NCBI GenBank assembly: GCA_009193035.1
Contig: SWDT01000183.1
Location: forward strand, 124,001-188,000
Length of the DNA stretch: 64,000 bases
Reading direction: 5' to 3'
Source of the DNA: Halicephalobus mephisto
Lineage: Eukaryota; Nematoda; Chromadorea; Rhabditida; Panagrolaimidae
Shown here: positions 9,763 to 21,714 of the stretch, piece by piece
How the letters are laid out: every line of letters begins with the position of its first letter
Position numbering within the stretch: position 1 is the first letter of the stretch
Made by a program: the position numbers and the translations under genes
The notes under the pieces: generated by a model
What the model saw: only the letters and a program-made list of their open reading frames with translations
Databases searched by the model: none
What the model was told of the DNA's origin: nothing

Positions 9763-12700
9763 TCAGAGTTCAGTCATCCGTGCTTCTTCCAACTCTTGCT
9801 GTGTAGGTTCATCATGTTGAAGAACGTCATCTGAAACAGAATCGTGACCATGATCGGAGACCTGCTCCGGTCCTTCTCCCACGACCATTTGCTCACTCGG
9901 ATCGTGTTTGTATTCAATTTCAATTTGTTCATCATCGTGTTCATCCACAGCAATTTCTTCCGTAGTGTCTCCACCGTCGTGGTCGCCTTCCACATGTTGT
10001 TCAAGCACGAATTCACCGTCGCCATCGACGTAGACTTCTCCGGCTTCTTCGTATTGAGGGATCTTCGGTCTCGGGACAATCGGTCCGTTATGTTCGACTT
10101 CGTAATCAGCTCTTTCGAGCACTGACTGAAACAAAGAACGTTATCAACGGATTAAAAATCACTTTTTTTGTCTCGAAAAGAATTTCCAAGTTTCCGAAAA
10201 TGTCAATGTGGATCTCAATTTTGAAATTTTAGAAATTTCCGGGAATTTACGAAAACTCCATGAATTTCCGAGATTCTCAGAGAGATCAGAATATGGTAAG
10301 GCTATCAAATATTCAAAGAATTTCACACTTCTGGAAATTTCGAGAATTGGCTTTTATAAACGCACAAATCACCAATGAGTAAGAAATAGAAAAATATTTA
10401 GAAAATTTCACAATTTCTAACTTGGATCAAATTTTTTAACTACGAATATCCAAAAAATTTCCATAAATTTTTATATTTGAAGTTGAATAAAATCAAAAAC
10501 TGACCTTGAAAATGTCCTCGAATCTGGCTGATATCTCCTCTGGAGTGAGGACAGTTTTGGTTTGTTGGGTGATGCCGTTGGCCAAGGCCCGTTGTTCGGC
10601 TAATTGGGCTCTTCGTCGACGCATTCGTTCAGCAGTTTTCATATTTCTGAGAGCTCGCTGTTCGGGGGTCTCGTTCGCTCTTCGTCTTCGGGCCCGTTCC
10701 TTGTTTCTTATTCTTTGTCTCTCGGCCGGATCGTCAGGCAACATAGAAGCCGGAATAGAGTCGTTCATGAAGGAGCTCTGGGAAGAAGCACTGGAATCCG
10801 GATGTCGCTGGATAATCTGGGCGCCGGCGGGGATGGCCACGGCAGAGGGTTGCTGACCCGGAGGCGGAAGGAGGATTATCTGCTGAACTTGGCCTTGATT
10901 ATTCTGACTTCCAGGAATAGTAATCATGCCCGGAGGCATTGCCACAGTCTGAACCATAGAATTGGCAGGAATCTGAATAGCATGACCGTGATTGCTGCTA
11001 GTTATGAAGCCCGGTTTCTGGTCCAGAACAACCATATTGGATCCGCCATGTTTGTTGTCCACCACAGCCGCGATTGTCTGGTTGATCGCAGCGGCAGATG
11101 AAGGCGAGAGATAAGTTTGATTGTCCATTTTGCTTTGATGCTGAACGAATCTCGTGGCAGGTCCTCTGCCAGTTCCAGAAGCCGGAGGCGGGGGCGGTGG
11201 CAGATCCACGATGTTGTCGATCGGTTCTCCTTTCATTTGAGCTCTGAAAAAATCTTCTTCATATATGAAAATGCCAATTTCCTCACTTTTTGAGTCTTCT
11301 TGTTCTTCGCATTCGCGCGGAGTCTCTGGCAAGTCTGGCCAGTCTTTGTTCCTCAGTCTCCCGCTCTCGTCGACGACGTTTAGCCTCGGCATCTCGTTGT
11401 CTTCGACGTCTTCTCTCTTCCTCAGTCTCCCGAGCAAGTCTTCGTCTTTTGGCTTCCAGATTCTTCTGCCTTCTGGCCATGGCCTCTTCCTCGCTCTCGG
11501 TCAGTCTTCTGCGGCGTTTCCTGTTGGCGTCTTTGGCTCTACGGACGTCGATGCCGTCGGGGGTGACTTGGGAGCCGTCCATCTCCGTCTTGATCTCGAC
11601 AGGGACTCCGCCGTTGCCGGGGTGCTGAACGACGATGTACTGGACTTGATTCGCAAAGTGCCCTTGTCCAGTAGAAGTATTCAGAATCTGTCCACTGACA
11701 ACTTGATGTTGAACATGAGGTTGATTAGACAACTGAATCGTCTGATACTGAGGTTGATGATGAGAACTACTTTGATGAACAATGGTGCCGTTCTGGGAGT
11801 AGTTCCCGTTCGCAGTCGAAAGAATCACCGAATTCCCGCCGCTGGCATCGACGAACTTGACGGGAACCATCGTGGAAGTCGTGCCAGAAGAAGAAGCATT
11901 CTGATACAACGGCATCAAGACCTGGAAAATGCATCACATAGTAGTAATATTGAAAACAATAAAACGATAATGTTTCAACTTGGTCCCGCCACGAATTCCC
12001 AAAGCTTTCTAGAACATGTTCTTCTTCTTTTTGTTCCTAAAACTCCCTCTAGGTTCTCTATTCCCCTAAAAACCCACTGTAATTTCCTAATTTTCCCGCT
12101 ATATTTCCCCAGAAGGTCCTAGAATCGTTCACGAAACTCAGGAACTCTTCCAGATTCTAAATTATCTGAAAAATTGAAAATCCCCAAGAAAATTTAATCT
12201 CAAAATAACGTTGAAATATTATTCTCATTTCCGATCATATTCCACAAATTTCAAAGTTGTGAAGCATCCCATAAGATCCTGGAATCTTGGAAGCGACCGA
12301 GAACTTCTGGATTCCAAAACTTCCGGATTCCAGAATCCCCGTGAGATGCTCCAAGGTTCCGGAACCTTCATTGAGATTGAGGACCCTCTGTACGCTACCC
12401 ATACCCTCCCAAAATCTTAACACTATGTGCCTACGGGTTTGAGAATCTTCCATCGCACTCCGGAAAATTCCAGCTTCTTGCAAGTTTTATTCTTGTGTCA
12501 GGAAATAAATTTAAACGAGCTAAACTCACTCTGACTTGTCCATCTCCTTCGTGAGGTTCTATTTTCGCCTGATCGCCGTTGGCATCGGCGTAAGTCGGTG
12601 TGAAATGGAAAGTCTGGAAGCTGCTGGTCGTTGTGTACATCGACGTGGCGGGTTGCTGGACCTGTTGGCCATTAGGCTGTTTCGAGGGTGAGTAGACAAC

Positions 12701-12817
12701 CTGCCTCGAGGATTGCAGGTATTGTGAAGACATGAGACTAGAAACCTCGTCCTTAGGGTCCTCAGGGAACCAGTCATCGTCGTAGATATCATAGTACATC
12801 GCGATCAAATCACACAT
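9763..12817 (-). CDS. STPR-repeat DNA-binding-type protein (FMBP-1-like)
   Basis: Four exons join in frame: 12817-12530, 11921-11287, 11243-10505 and 10125-9763, giving 674 residues. The third and second exons are separated by a 43-nt intron. Residues about 232-300 hold three consecutive 23-residue Arg-rich units (for example RRRLARETEEERRRRRQRD). A second block at about 493-528 has RRRRANETPEQRALRNMK plus a partial copy. This spacing and the R...(E)T.EQR pattern match the STPR repeat of silkworm FMBP-1 and ZNF821, which binds DNA. The rest is low-complexity: Gln/Ser/His-rich linkers, a run of Pro at about 323, and a very acidic C-terminus (DDEQIEIEYKHD). Inferred role: nuclear transcription factor. 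The start at 12817 (MCDLIAMYYDIYDDDW) is the first in-frame ATG; an upstream exon is possible. The family call is by pattern, not by search. Confidence 0.75.
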
Positions 12818-13384
12818 TGATTTCGGAACTAAGTAAGAAAAAACGGTAAAAACCCCCAGGGCAAGTCAGGGAGCAAGAGAAAATGCAGACCCTGGTCCCC
12901 TCTAAGAAAACTCGGAAACAACGAATGGAACATTTCGCCAAAATCCAAGGTCCCCAACGGTCGGAAAAGATTCGAATGTTCGTGGATAATTCCAGGATTC
13001 ACAAAGCCTCGAAATCCCAGGTCATCTTCTGGAGCATTCCAGAATCCAATGGAAGACCGAGAAATATCAGAAAATACTAAAGCTTCTGAGGACTTAATAT
13101 TATTGAATTTTCTGGATGCTCCAGAAACCTGGAATCCAAGAACAGACTTGAGTTTTCCGAAGTTTCGCAAGATTCTGAAGACTTCTAGAATCCAGTGGAA
13201 GTAAGTTTCTACAATTTCTAAATGTGATTTTTCCGGAATTTCCAACTTTCCCAAATTTCCAGAATATTCCAAAATTAAAAATTTTTTAAAATCGGAATTT
13301 AAAAATTATGGAAATTCTTAGAAAATTGGAAATTTGCTTCGACATTATTTCGTAACAATGCTCATTTTCGCTTTTCGGAAAAGA
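12818..13384. other. Upstream region of the STPR gene, no gene seen
   Basis: This mixed-composition stretch, with phrases such as TTCCAGAATCC and CTGGAATCCAAGA, shows no convincing splice-bounded coding exon on either strand. Frames that happen to be open here (for example minus 13272-12829) lack coding character. Confidence 0.4.
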
Positions 13385-13790
13385 TAAAAATCGTAATTGG
13401 CATTGATTCTCATTTCGCCAAAGATTCAAATTTTGAAATCTCCACACTTTGCCAAAAAAAATTAAATTTGGTAATATTCTCATTTCGCCAAAAAAAAAAT
13501 AAAATTTGGCATTGATTTTCACTTTGCCAAAAAAAAATAAAATTTGGCAATATTTCCACTTTGCCAAAAAATAAAATTTGGCATTGATTCTTATTTCGCC
13601 AAAAAATAAAATTTGGCATTGATTCTTATTTCGCCAAAAAATAAAATTTGGCATTGATTCTCATTTCGCCAAAGTTCAAAATTTGATTCTTTCACACTTC
13701 AGTGAAAATTCAAACTTGGCAGTATTTACACTTTGCCAAAAATTGAAATTTAGCATTCCTTCACACTTCACCAAAATTCATTTTTTACTT
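13385..13790. repeat. 37-bp satellite with TTTCGCCAAA / TTTGGCA
   Basis: About ten copies of CATTGATTCTTATTTCGCCA + AAAAATAAAATTTGG alternate between a 'TTTCGCC' and a 'CTTTGCC' form. Short inverted pieces (TTTGGC and GCCAAA) flank each A/T spacer. The TTCGCCAA word is also the core of the internal repeats in the 4.2 and 21.1 kb mobile elements. Confidence 0.7.
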
Positions 13791-14224
13791 TAAAAAAAAG
13801 AAAATTTTCGAAAATCAATTAAAAAAATCCAACACGTGATTCTGAAAAATGTCGAAATAATTTTTAATTTTTAAAATTTTATCGTTTATTGATTAAATCA
13901 ATTTATTTGTATTTTTAAAATTTTTGTATTTTTAAAATTTTTGTATTTTTTATAAATTTTTGATTTTTGAACAAAATCGAAAAAAAAAACAGAAAACAGA
14001 GCTGTGTGAGAAGACGGAAGGGGGCCTCAGGGCTCTTCCAGCTGGCATCGATTTTTCCAACAAAAAGGCAAAAATGGATTGTTTTCAATTTTCCAATTTT
14101 TAAAATTGTAAATTTTTAATAAAATAAAAAAATTTACAGATGAGTAAGTCGAGTTTCGGGTTTTCGACTCTGAATTTTTTTGAAAAGAATTCAATGCAGA
14201 TTCATTCTTTTGTTCGGGACGTGT

Positions 14225-15080
14225 ACAAAGAGCCTTGGGGGCCCCCGGGTGGACCGGGGGTGGGGGTACGGTAGAAGGAAAAATGAAAATTAAAACGAAT
14301 TTAAAAAAATAATTTTTCCCAAAAATCAAAGCCCCAAGTGGGGTACGGTAGAGAGGAAGCGGGAATTTAAAAAAGTAAAAAAAAATTTTTTCCAAGTTCA
14401 GAGACCTAGGTGGGGGGTACGGTAGAGAGGAGAATAGATTTTTAAAAAATTAAAAAGTTAAATTTCCCAAAAATCAAAGCCCCAAGTGGGGTACGGTAGA
14501 GGGGGAGCGGGAATTTAAAAAAATAAAGTTTTTCAGAATCGAGGCTTGGAGTTTGGAAAAATTTAAATTAATTTCGAAAATAGAGATCTGTCACGAGGTG
14601 TTTGAAAACGAAACCCGAAGGTCCCGGGATGTGGATTCTACAGTATTTTAAGGAATAAGAACCCGGACTCCCGTGATGGAAGAAGTTAAAATTTACAGAT
14701 CCATAAGATATGAAAAAATTAGAAAATTTCGAGAACGGAAATCAGGAGGCAGTTTTACAGTAATCTTGAAGATGAAAAATTAGGTACTCATGACTGCAAA
14801 AAATGCACTTCGAAGATGGTGGACCTGTCCCATAGGGGTTCATTTTTGGAGGAAATCATGAGGAGGGGGTCCGGGGATTCTACAGTACTTTCGGGAACAG
14901 AAACCCAAGTCCTTACGGTGGGGAAAACTACTTCCAAGATGGTGGACCTGTTCCCATAAGATTTGGTTTTAATGAAAATTAAATTACAGGGGTCCGGGGA
15001 TCCTACAGTACTTTCGGAACAGGAACCCAAGTCCTTACGGTGGGGAAAACTACTTTGAAGATGATATACGTGCCCCCATG
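14225..15080. repeat. Two tandem-repeat blocks with GGGGTACGGTAGAG and CTACAGTACTTTCGG
   Basis: From 14225 to 14520, three copies of CCAAGTGGGGTACGGTAGAG-type sequence sit in A/T spacers. From about 14740 to 15080, a unit of roughly 130 bp (GTCCGGGGATTCTACAGTAC, then AACCCAAGTCCTTACGGTGG, then AAGATGGTGGACCTGT) repeats about three times. The CTACAGTA words are frequent in nematode intergenic DNA. Frames seen here are repeat artefacts. Confidence 0.65.
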
Positions 15081-15850
15081 GAATTTGGTTCTTGAAAAAA
15101 TTAAAGTACGGGGTTTAAAGCACAGGGATCAGGACGTGGGGATTACAGTAACTCCAGCAATGAGGACTGGGTCCCTGTGTGATCGGGGCGAGGACGGAAA
15201 GTCCGTCTTGAACCCGGTTGTCTGACGCCACAGGGCACAACTTTAAAAAGTGCGAGTTCGGGGATCGGGGTAGGGGGACGATATTTGGGGTGTTTTGAAA
15301 TCCGGGGGTTCGGGACCCGTGTGATCGAGACAAACATGGAAAGTCCATCTTGAAGCTGACAGACGGACGCCATAGGGCTCGTTTGAATACTCTGTGAGGA
15401 CGGCGCACCTATTCCCTTGTTTTGGAGGCCGCGCGGATGGATGATGCACGGTGGACCCGCCAAAGATTCCGCGATGTGAGTTGGCTTTAGTGTCTGTGAG
15501 TGACGCTCAGGGAAAGACCAACCAAACGGCCTCGTTTCGGATGGACGCGTCAGCGGAACAACTGGTCGTGTAAGGACTGGTTCTCTGTTGAACAGCGCAT
15601 TTGCCCCGAATGAAGACAACTGCCGCTGTGTGTGCTGAATACGAACCAAACATTCCCCATTCGCTTCGAAAGAAATGTGACTGCGATGTGTTTGTCGGGG
15701 CTCGAAGGCTTCCCGCAAAGTGCTATGAACGAAACAAACAAGTCCCTGCACGGCCCGATTCGACGGTGCTCGTTTGTTCGAGGGACTGGCCGCACACATC
15801 TCTCTTTCCTCCAACTTTCAACTTTCAAACTTTATTCCAACTTTCCCAAA
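15080..15850. other. GC-rich island, possible distant promoter or old insertion
   Basis: Base composition changes sharply to about half G+C with many CpGs. Degenerate members of the preceding repeat fade out by about 15400; 15400-15800 looks unique. A 223-codon frame is open on the minus strand (15814-15143) but has overlapping open frames on both strands, as expected of GC-rich noncoding DNA. It lies 2.6 kb upstream of the STPR gene on the correct side to be its promoter or a noncoding first exon; that is speculation. Confidence 0.35.
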
Positions 15851-18410
15851 AATTAAAAAAAATAAAAAAATAAACAAAAAAATTTTACATCAATTTTAAA
15901 ACAAAAAACTACAGCATTTTCAAAAATACTAAATTTCAAAATAATTTTATATATTAAAAAAAATTAATTCAATTTTTTTGAAAATTTAAAAAATTATTTA
16001 AATTAAAAAAAAAAGAAAATTACAATAATTTTAGAAATATTAAGTTTTAAAATATATATTTTTTTTAATTCAAAAATATTTATTTCAATTTTTTTTAAAT
16101 TTAAAAAATAAAAAATTTAAAAAATTATTTAAATTTAAAAAAAAAAAATTATAATAATTTTAGAAATATTAAGTTTTAAAAAATATATATGTTTTTCTTT
16201 TAAATTTAAAAAATTGATTTTTTTTAAATAAAAAAATTTAAAAAATTTAAAATTTAAAAATTTAAAAAAATTACAATAATTTTAGAAATATTAATTTTTG
16301 AAATAATTTTATCTTTTAAATTAAAAAAATTTTGTTTCAATTTTTTTAAATTTAAAAATTAATTTTAAAATAAAAATTACAGTATATTTAAAATTTTTAA
16401 AATTGGTACTAATTTTGTGTATTTTTTAATTTCAAAAATAAAAATAAATAATTTATTGTATTTTGGTCTCACAACGAAAAACCACAAGAATTTCGTACTA
16501 GGGACTAATTACATATACTTGTCCTTCTTCCCAACTTTCAATTTTCCATTTTATTTTCAACTTTTTCTAAAAATTAAAAAATCAAAAACTAAAAAAAAAT
16601 TAAAATCAAATTTTAAAAATTATAAAAATCAAAAAATTTGGAAATTTTAAATTTTAAAATTTTAAAAAATTTAAAGAAATTTAAAAATCAAAAAAATTTA
16701 AAAAATCAAAAAGTTTAAAGAAATCAAAAATTCAAAAATTTTTAAAAATTTAAAGAAATTTGAATTAAAAAAAACTGTAAATTTAAATTTGAAAAGTTAA
16801 TTTTTGGTTTCGAAAAGAAAAAATATAAAAATTTCGAATATTTTAGACTATGAACTGACAAAAAAATTTTTTTTAATTTTGAATTCTCCGTCTTTATTCT
16901 AACTTTTCCCAAAAGATTAAAAAATTGAATATTTTTTTTTCACAAAAACTTAAAAAATCGAAAAAAAATTTAAAAATCGAAAAAAATTTTAAAATTGAAT
17001 ATTTTTTTTCATAAAAATTTAAAAATTTTTAGTTTAAATTTAAAAAATTCTAAATTTTGGTCCCAAAACGAAAATCACAGTAACTTCAGAAAATTCGAAA
17101 TAGTAAATAAATCTAATATTTTTTATTTTTTTAAATAAAAATTTTTTTAATTTTAAAAAAAACTTAAAAAATTTGAAATTTAAGAATTTTGAATTTTAAA
17201 ACTTGAAAAATATGAAAATTTTTAAAAGTTTTAAATTTTTAAAAATCGTAAATCCTATTTTTAAATCATTTGTGTTTGTTTTATTTCATTAGTAAAATTA
17301 CGATAAAGCCATAAATGACGTATTTTTGAAACGGAAAGCCACCAGAGGTCCGTAATTTTGGACCAAATTTGCCTCAAAAATCAATTCCAAAAAAGACCGA
17401 TATTCCACCTGACGCACCTTTTCTCGATTTCAGTGACAACCGAGCGAACATTAACACCACTTGAACGTTCATTGAAAAAGTTTAAAACGGAAAAAAATTT
17501 TTTAAAATTAAAAAAAATGAAAAATTAGAAAATTAGAAAATTAAAAAATTAAAGAATTAAAGAATTTCAAAAAATCAAAAAATTAAAAACTTAAAAAATT
17601 TCGAAAATTTAAAAATTTCGAAAATCAAAAAATTCGAAAAATAAAAGAATTTCAAAAAATCGAAAAATCAAAAAATTTCGAAAATTTAAAAATTGAAAAA
17701 ATTTAAAAATTTTGAAAATGGAGGAAATTTCGAGAAAACTGATATCACGGCTGTAAACAAGAAAATACCCGTTTATTTAAATAACATTGTTTAAAAAATA
17801 TTTAAAAATTGTCTCAGAACCAATTTTTATAATTTTAAAAATTGAATATTTCACGTAATTCTAGAAGTTCTATTAACATTAATTTAAAAATTAAAAAAAT
17901 AGAAAAAAATAAAAATTCTTTCGAAATAAAAAAAAATAAAAAAAAAATAAAAACAATTTCGAAATCGTCTCGGGACAAATTTCCATGATTTTAAAAATTG
18001 AATATTTTAGGTTATTTTAGAACTCTTAATTACAGTATTTTAAAAATAAAAAAATAATAATATTTCGAAAATTAAAAAAAAATAATAATATTTTGAAAAT
18101 TAAAAAAATAGAAAAAAATTAAGATAAAAAAAATAAAAATATTTTAAAAATTAAAAATTATTTCGAAATCGTTTCAGGACCAGTTTTTATGAGTTTTCAG
18201 AACTTTAAGAATCTTTAATTTCTGAATTTCGAAAGTTTTTATTGAATTTTAAAATTTTTGGTTACAGTATTTTAAAAATTAAAAAAAATTATTTCGAAAT
18301 CGTCTCGGGACTAATTTTAAAAACTGTTTTGAAATTTCTAGAATCTTTGATTTCTGGATTTTGGAAGTTCCTATTGGATTCTGAAAACTTCTGGAATTTT
18401 TTAAAAGATC
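15850..18410. other. A/T low-complexity desert
   Basis: About 2.5 kb consists almost only of poly-A/T words (AAAATTTAAAAAATT and similar). It is interrupted by CGTCTCGGGACNAATTTT-like phrases near 17970, 18170 and 18300, and one somewhat more complex piece at 17320-17470. I see no gene. Confidence 0.6.
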
Positions 18411-19393
18411 TTAGATTTCGATGATTTCAGAAGGAGCTTCATCGACGAAGACGAAATCCTTGATTTTGATTTTTTTTGGAGAAGGATTTTTTATGAAGTC
18501 CGAGAGCTTGAAATTCCGGTCTGAATTTTCATCGACGACTTCATCGATAACTTCATCAATTACTTCATCGGTGACTTCATCGACGAGGTCCTCGAGGGGT
18601 TCGCCAAAGACGTCCTTGGGAGATACATCAACGAAATCGTCAATTAATTCATCAAAATTTTCGTTTTTTTCATCAACAAAGTTTTCTTCGATTTCATCAA
18701 GAATGTCTTCATCGAAGTCGTTTGAGATTTCCTCATGGTGGATGTGATGGGGGGATTTAACGGAAGAACGGGCTTTCCTTCCTCCTTGGGATTTGTCCTT
18801 GGTCTGCTTCGGGGAGCCTCTGCACAAGCCCTTTTCAATCACAAACATCACTTCTGGCTCCCTCGGCCCCTTCTTCTGCTTCCTCCTCCTCCTGTCACCC
18901 CTGCCTTCCAAGGCATCTTCTAGCGACAGACCATCCCCTCCGGTCTTCGACTTGGTCCACATTCGTTCAACCTTATCCGAACCTGCTTTCACTCTGCCGT
19001 ACACCCGCACCCCTTTGTTAAGTCGATTATCATTGAGAATTGAGTTTCCGACGTTCTTCTCCACGGCGGAGACGTTGAATGAAGGAGAATGCCCGGCTAC
19101 AGTAGTGAGGACAGAATGCACAGAGTGCAGCTGTTGCCATCGGTTCTTCTTCTTCAAAGAGTAGCAAACTTCGGGTGAAAGGTCCTCGAAAACCGAATTC
19201 GAGAGCAGTTTTGCTTTGTTCTGAAAATGTTATCAATAACAGTGATTTAAAACAACTCCCTGACCTTGCTGACGTCGGTTCCTTTGATTACCTTAACTAC
19301 AGTAGGATTCAATCCAGGACCCCTGTGGTCTCTACCCACCTTAGACCCAGGTTTTTCAAAAAGAATATCTACACAACCCGTTTCTAAATCCAT
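18411..19393 (-). CDS. Short RING-less paralogue of the 22.5-kb RING/IBR-like gene
   Basis: Two exons, 19393-19265 and 19220-18411, with a 44-nt intron, encode 312 residues. Exon 1, the intron and the first about 100 bases of exon 2 are almost identical to the plus-strand gene at 22526. After VSAVEKN the two proteins diverge to roughly half identity and the reading becomes strongly acidic, with repeated DEVIDEV-type motifs (about residues 255-275). It ends after KIKDFVFVDEAPSEIIEI, exactly where the paralogue goes on toward its zinc-binding region, so all RING and IBR cysteines are absent. The start ATG is the same as in the paralogue. It may be a working truncated gene or a pseudogene; the frame is intact. 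It is divergent from its paralogue, 3.1 kb apart. Confidence 0.65.
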
Positions 19394-19409
19394 TTTTTTA
19401 CAATTATCG

Positions 19410-19545
19410 CTGAAAAAAAGAAAAAAAACAACTATAAAGAGAGAAATCAAGGTTTATATACCTTGTTTCTATTGCGTAATGTTTCTTCATCGGTTACTAA
19501 GACCTTCTTTCGAAATCACTCGTGATGGATTGACGTCACTTCGTT
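19410..19545 (-). promoter_or_regulatory. TATA-type promoter module of the short paralogue
   Basis: Read on the minus strand it contains GTGACGTCAATCC, then GTGATTTCGAAA, ACATTACGCAATAG and a TATA box in GGTATATAAACC (plus positions 19451-19462). A pyrimidine tract and TTTTTTTCAGCGATAATTGT then run up to the ATG at 19393. The same order of elements is found upstream of 22526 and at 59.73-59.87 kb. Confidence 0.5.
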
Positions 19546-19599
19546 ATGTCGACTGTATTGCGATTTCTATCTTTGATTTGTAATAGTTTCGTTTTGTGG

Positions 19600-19925
19600 A
19601 CTTCACGACGGTTGTTCCCCAGCGACACTTGCTCCCCTTTGATTCTTATTGATTTCGAAATTCTTTTTTTTTAAACTAATTTTTTTAACTTAATTGAGAT
19701 ATTGAATTAATTTAATTATTAAAAAAATTGATATAAAAATGAAATAAATAAGATGTACGACGGTCGGTCCCCAGCGACACTTGCTCCCTGTTTTTCTTCT
19801 TTTCAATTCTTATTGATTTCGAAATTCTTTCTTTTTAAATTAATTTTTCTCACTTAACTGAAATATTGAGTTAATTTGGTTATAAAAAACTGATATAAAA
19901 ATGAAGTAAACGAGATAAGTCTTGC
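19600..19925. repeat. About 152-bp repeat with CCCCAGCGACACTTGCTCCC
   Basis: Two head-to-tail copies begin at about 19607 and 19759 with GACGGTYGKTCCCCAGCGAC and include CTTATTGATTTCGAAATTCTT and ATATAAAAATGAARTAAA. Diverged relatives lie at 59.32-59.60 kb, upstream of ABCE1. Confidence 0.6.
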
Positions 19926-20109
19926 GAAACAGAGAAAGCAAATGTCGTATAGCCGTTTTTTGGCTGCAGGACAATCATTCCTTTGTGGTGTTTTCCTCTT
20001 TCAACTCTCACTGGTTTCTGAATTTCTTAAAATCAGTTTTTTTGTTCAATAGAAATATTAATTTAATTCAATTGGAAAAAATCACTGAAGTATACAAAGC
20101 AATCAAAAT

Positions 20110-20570
20110 CAAAGTCAAATCCGCAGTTTGCTCGCAACATTCCGGCAAGTAGACAGGTATTGGAATTAAAATTCGCACTTTGCTTGCAGTATTTATATAC
20201 ATTGGTTAGTATTTATATATTCAGATTTAAAAAATATCAAAATTAAAAATTAAAAACTGCAGTTTGCTCGCAACATTCCGGCAAGTAGACAGGTATTGGA
20301 ATTAAAATTCGCACTTTGCTTGCAATATTTAGACATTGGTTAGTATTTGTATATTCGGATTTAAAAAATATCAAAATTAAAAATTAAAAACTGCAGTTTG
20401 CTCGCAGCATTCCGGCAAGTAGACAGACGTTGGAATTAAAATTCGCACTTTGCCTGCAATATTTATACATATTAGTTAGTATTTGTATATTCAGATTTAA
20501 AAAATATCAAAATTGAAAATTAAAAACTGCAGTTTGCTCGCAGCATTCCGGCTAGTCGACTTGGGAAATT
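20110..20570. repeat. Satellite with GCAACATTCCGGCAAGTAGA core
   Basis: Four units of about 133 bp begin at roughly 20124, 20258, 20391 and 20527 with GCAGTTTGCTCGCARCATTC + CGGCAAGTAGACAG. Each has a weaker half-core GCACTTTGCTTGCAATATTT in the middle. It is homologous to the array at 7.85-8.26 kb. Confidence 0.7.
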
Positions 20571-20887
20571 GTTGCGAAAAATTTGATTTTGATCTTTGAA
20601 AATTTCGAAATTAATAAAACTTGAACATCTGTATTTTACAAATTAAGTTAATATTTGTGAGCGTAAAATTCAATTTACAAAGAATATTCTAAGATTTATT
20701 TTTTATAAAGTAGTTGAAAAAAAATTAACTTTTTTGTTGAATAGTGAGTTAATGATTTTTTAAAATAAATATCTACGTTTTCGATCGATTCGAACAGGTA
20801 CTTTATTCAGACGACTCAGACAGGATAATGCTCAGCTGAGAACAACAGAAACTAACACAACGATGATTAACTCAAGATTTCTCCTGG

Positions 20888-21353
20888 ACAAAAAACATTA
20901 TTTTTGGTCTCGTAAAAATTGCGAAATGTGACACAATCGTGACATTTTTATGAATATTTGACATTTGTGACAAAAATTAAAAAATAATAGTGACGATTAT
21001 TATTTATTACTGCACCAAAAGTTACTTTTTTATTTGTAGTAATAAGAACACTGCCAAAACTATGACAATAGGAACATTTCGCCAAGGCTATGGCAATAAG
21101 AATACTTTGCCAATTTGTGACAATAAGAACGTTTCGCCAAGGCTATGACAATAAAAACACTTTGCCAATCTGTAGTAATAAGAACGTTTCGCCAATTCTT
21201 CACAAAAAAGTGTAATTTCTAGTTTTGTAAAAGTTGTGAAATGTAACATAATTGTCACATTTTCCATGAATATTTGGCATTTGTGACTGAAATTAAAAAA
21301 TAATAGTAACGATTTTCGTTTGTTATTGGATCGAAAGTTATGCTTTTTGTGTA
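20888..21353 (-). mobile_element. Inverted-repeat element with internal TTTCGCCAA repeats
   Basis: In opposite orientation it repeats the 4.04-4.70 kb element. The ends are ACAAAAAACATTATTTTTGG and CGAAAGTTATGCTTTTTGTG; the interior has about five copies of AATAAGAACGTTTCGCCAA with alternating CTTTGCCAA forms, period about 34 bp. It is non-coding. Confidence 0.6.
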
Positions 21354-21714
21354 CTGGATTTAATTCTTCGGATTAGCTTATTTAATTATGCATATAAGGT
21401 GACTGTCATTTGCAATGACATCTTTGCATAGGATGACCACAAGACGTAAAAAATAAAATCGAGAAATAAGACCGAAAATCGTCGAAAATGATTCACAACA
21501 ATCGAGGATGATTCATAAGCAAGAACAAAAATCAAATTTTTGAGAAAAATTGGTTCTTTTTTTTTTATCAAAGTTAACAGTCAGAATCTGAAATTTAGAT
21601 TTTTCGTTTTAGGACGACTTGTAAATTTTTTCCATTTCAAAAAAGTTTTATCAAATCACCAAGATTATATTGATTTTTGAATCCAAAAATGACTTGTCTT
21701 AACACGAAAAGTCC

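Noticed and set aside
12829..13272. 147-codon minus frame upstream of the STPR gene
   Set aside because: Composition is like the surrounding TTCCAGAATCC-rich noncoding DNA, with no splice-linked partner and no domain.
15143..15814. 223-codon minus-strand frame
   Set aside because: Several frames are open on both strands in this GC-rich island and the frame extends into a degenerate tandem repeat; no recognisable domain.
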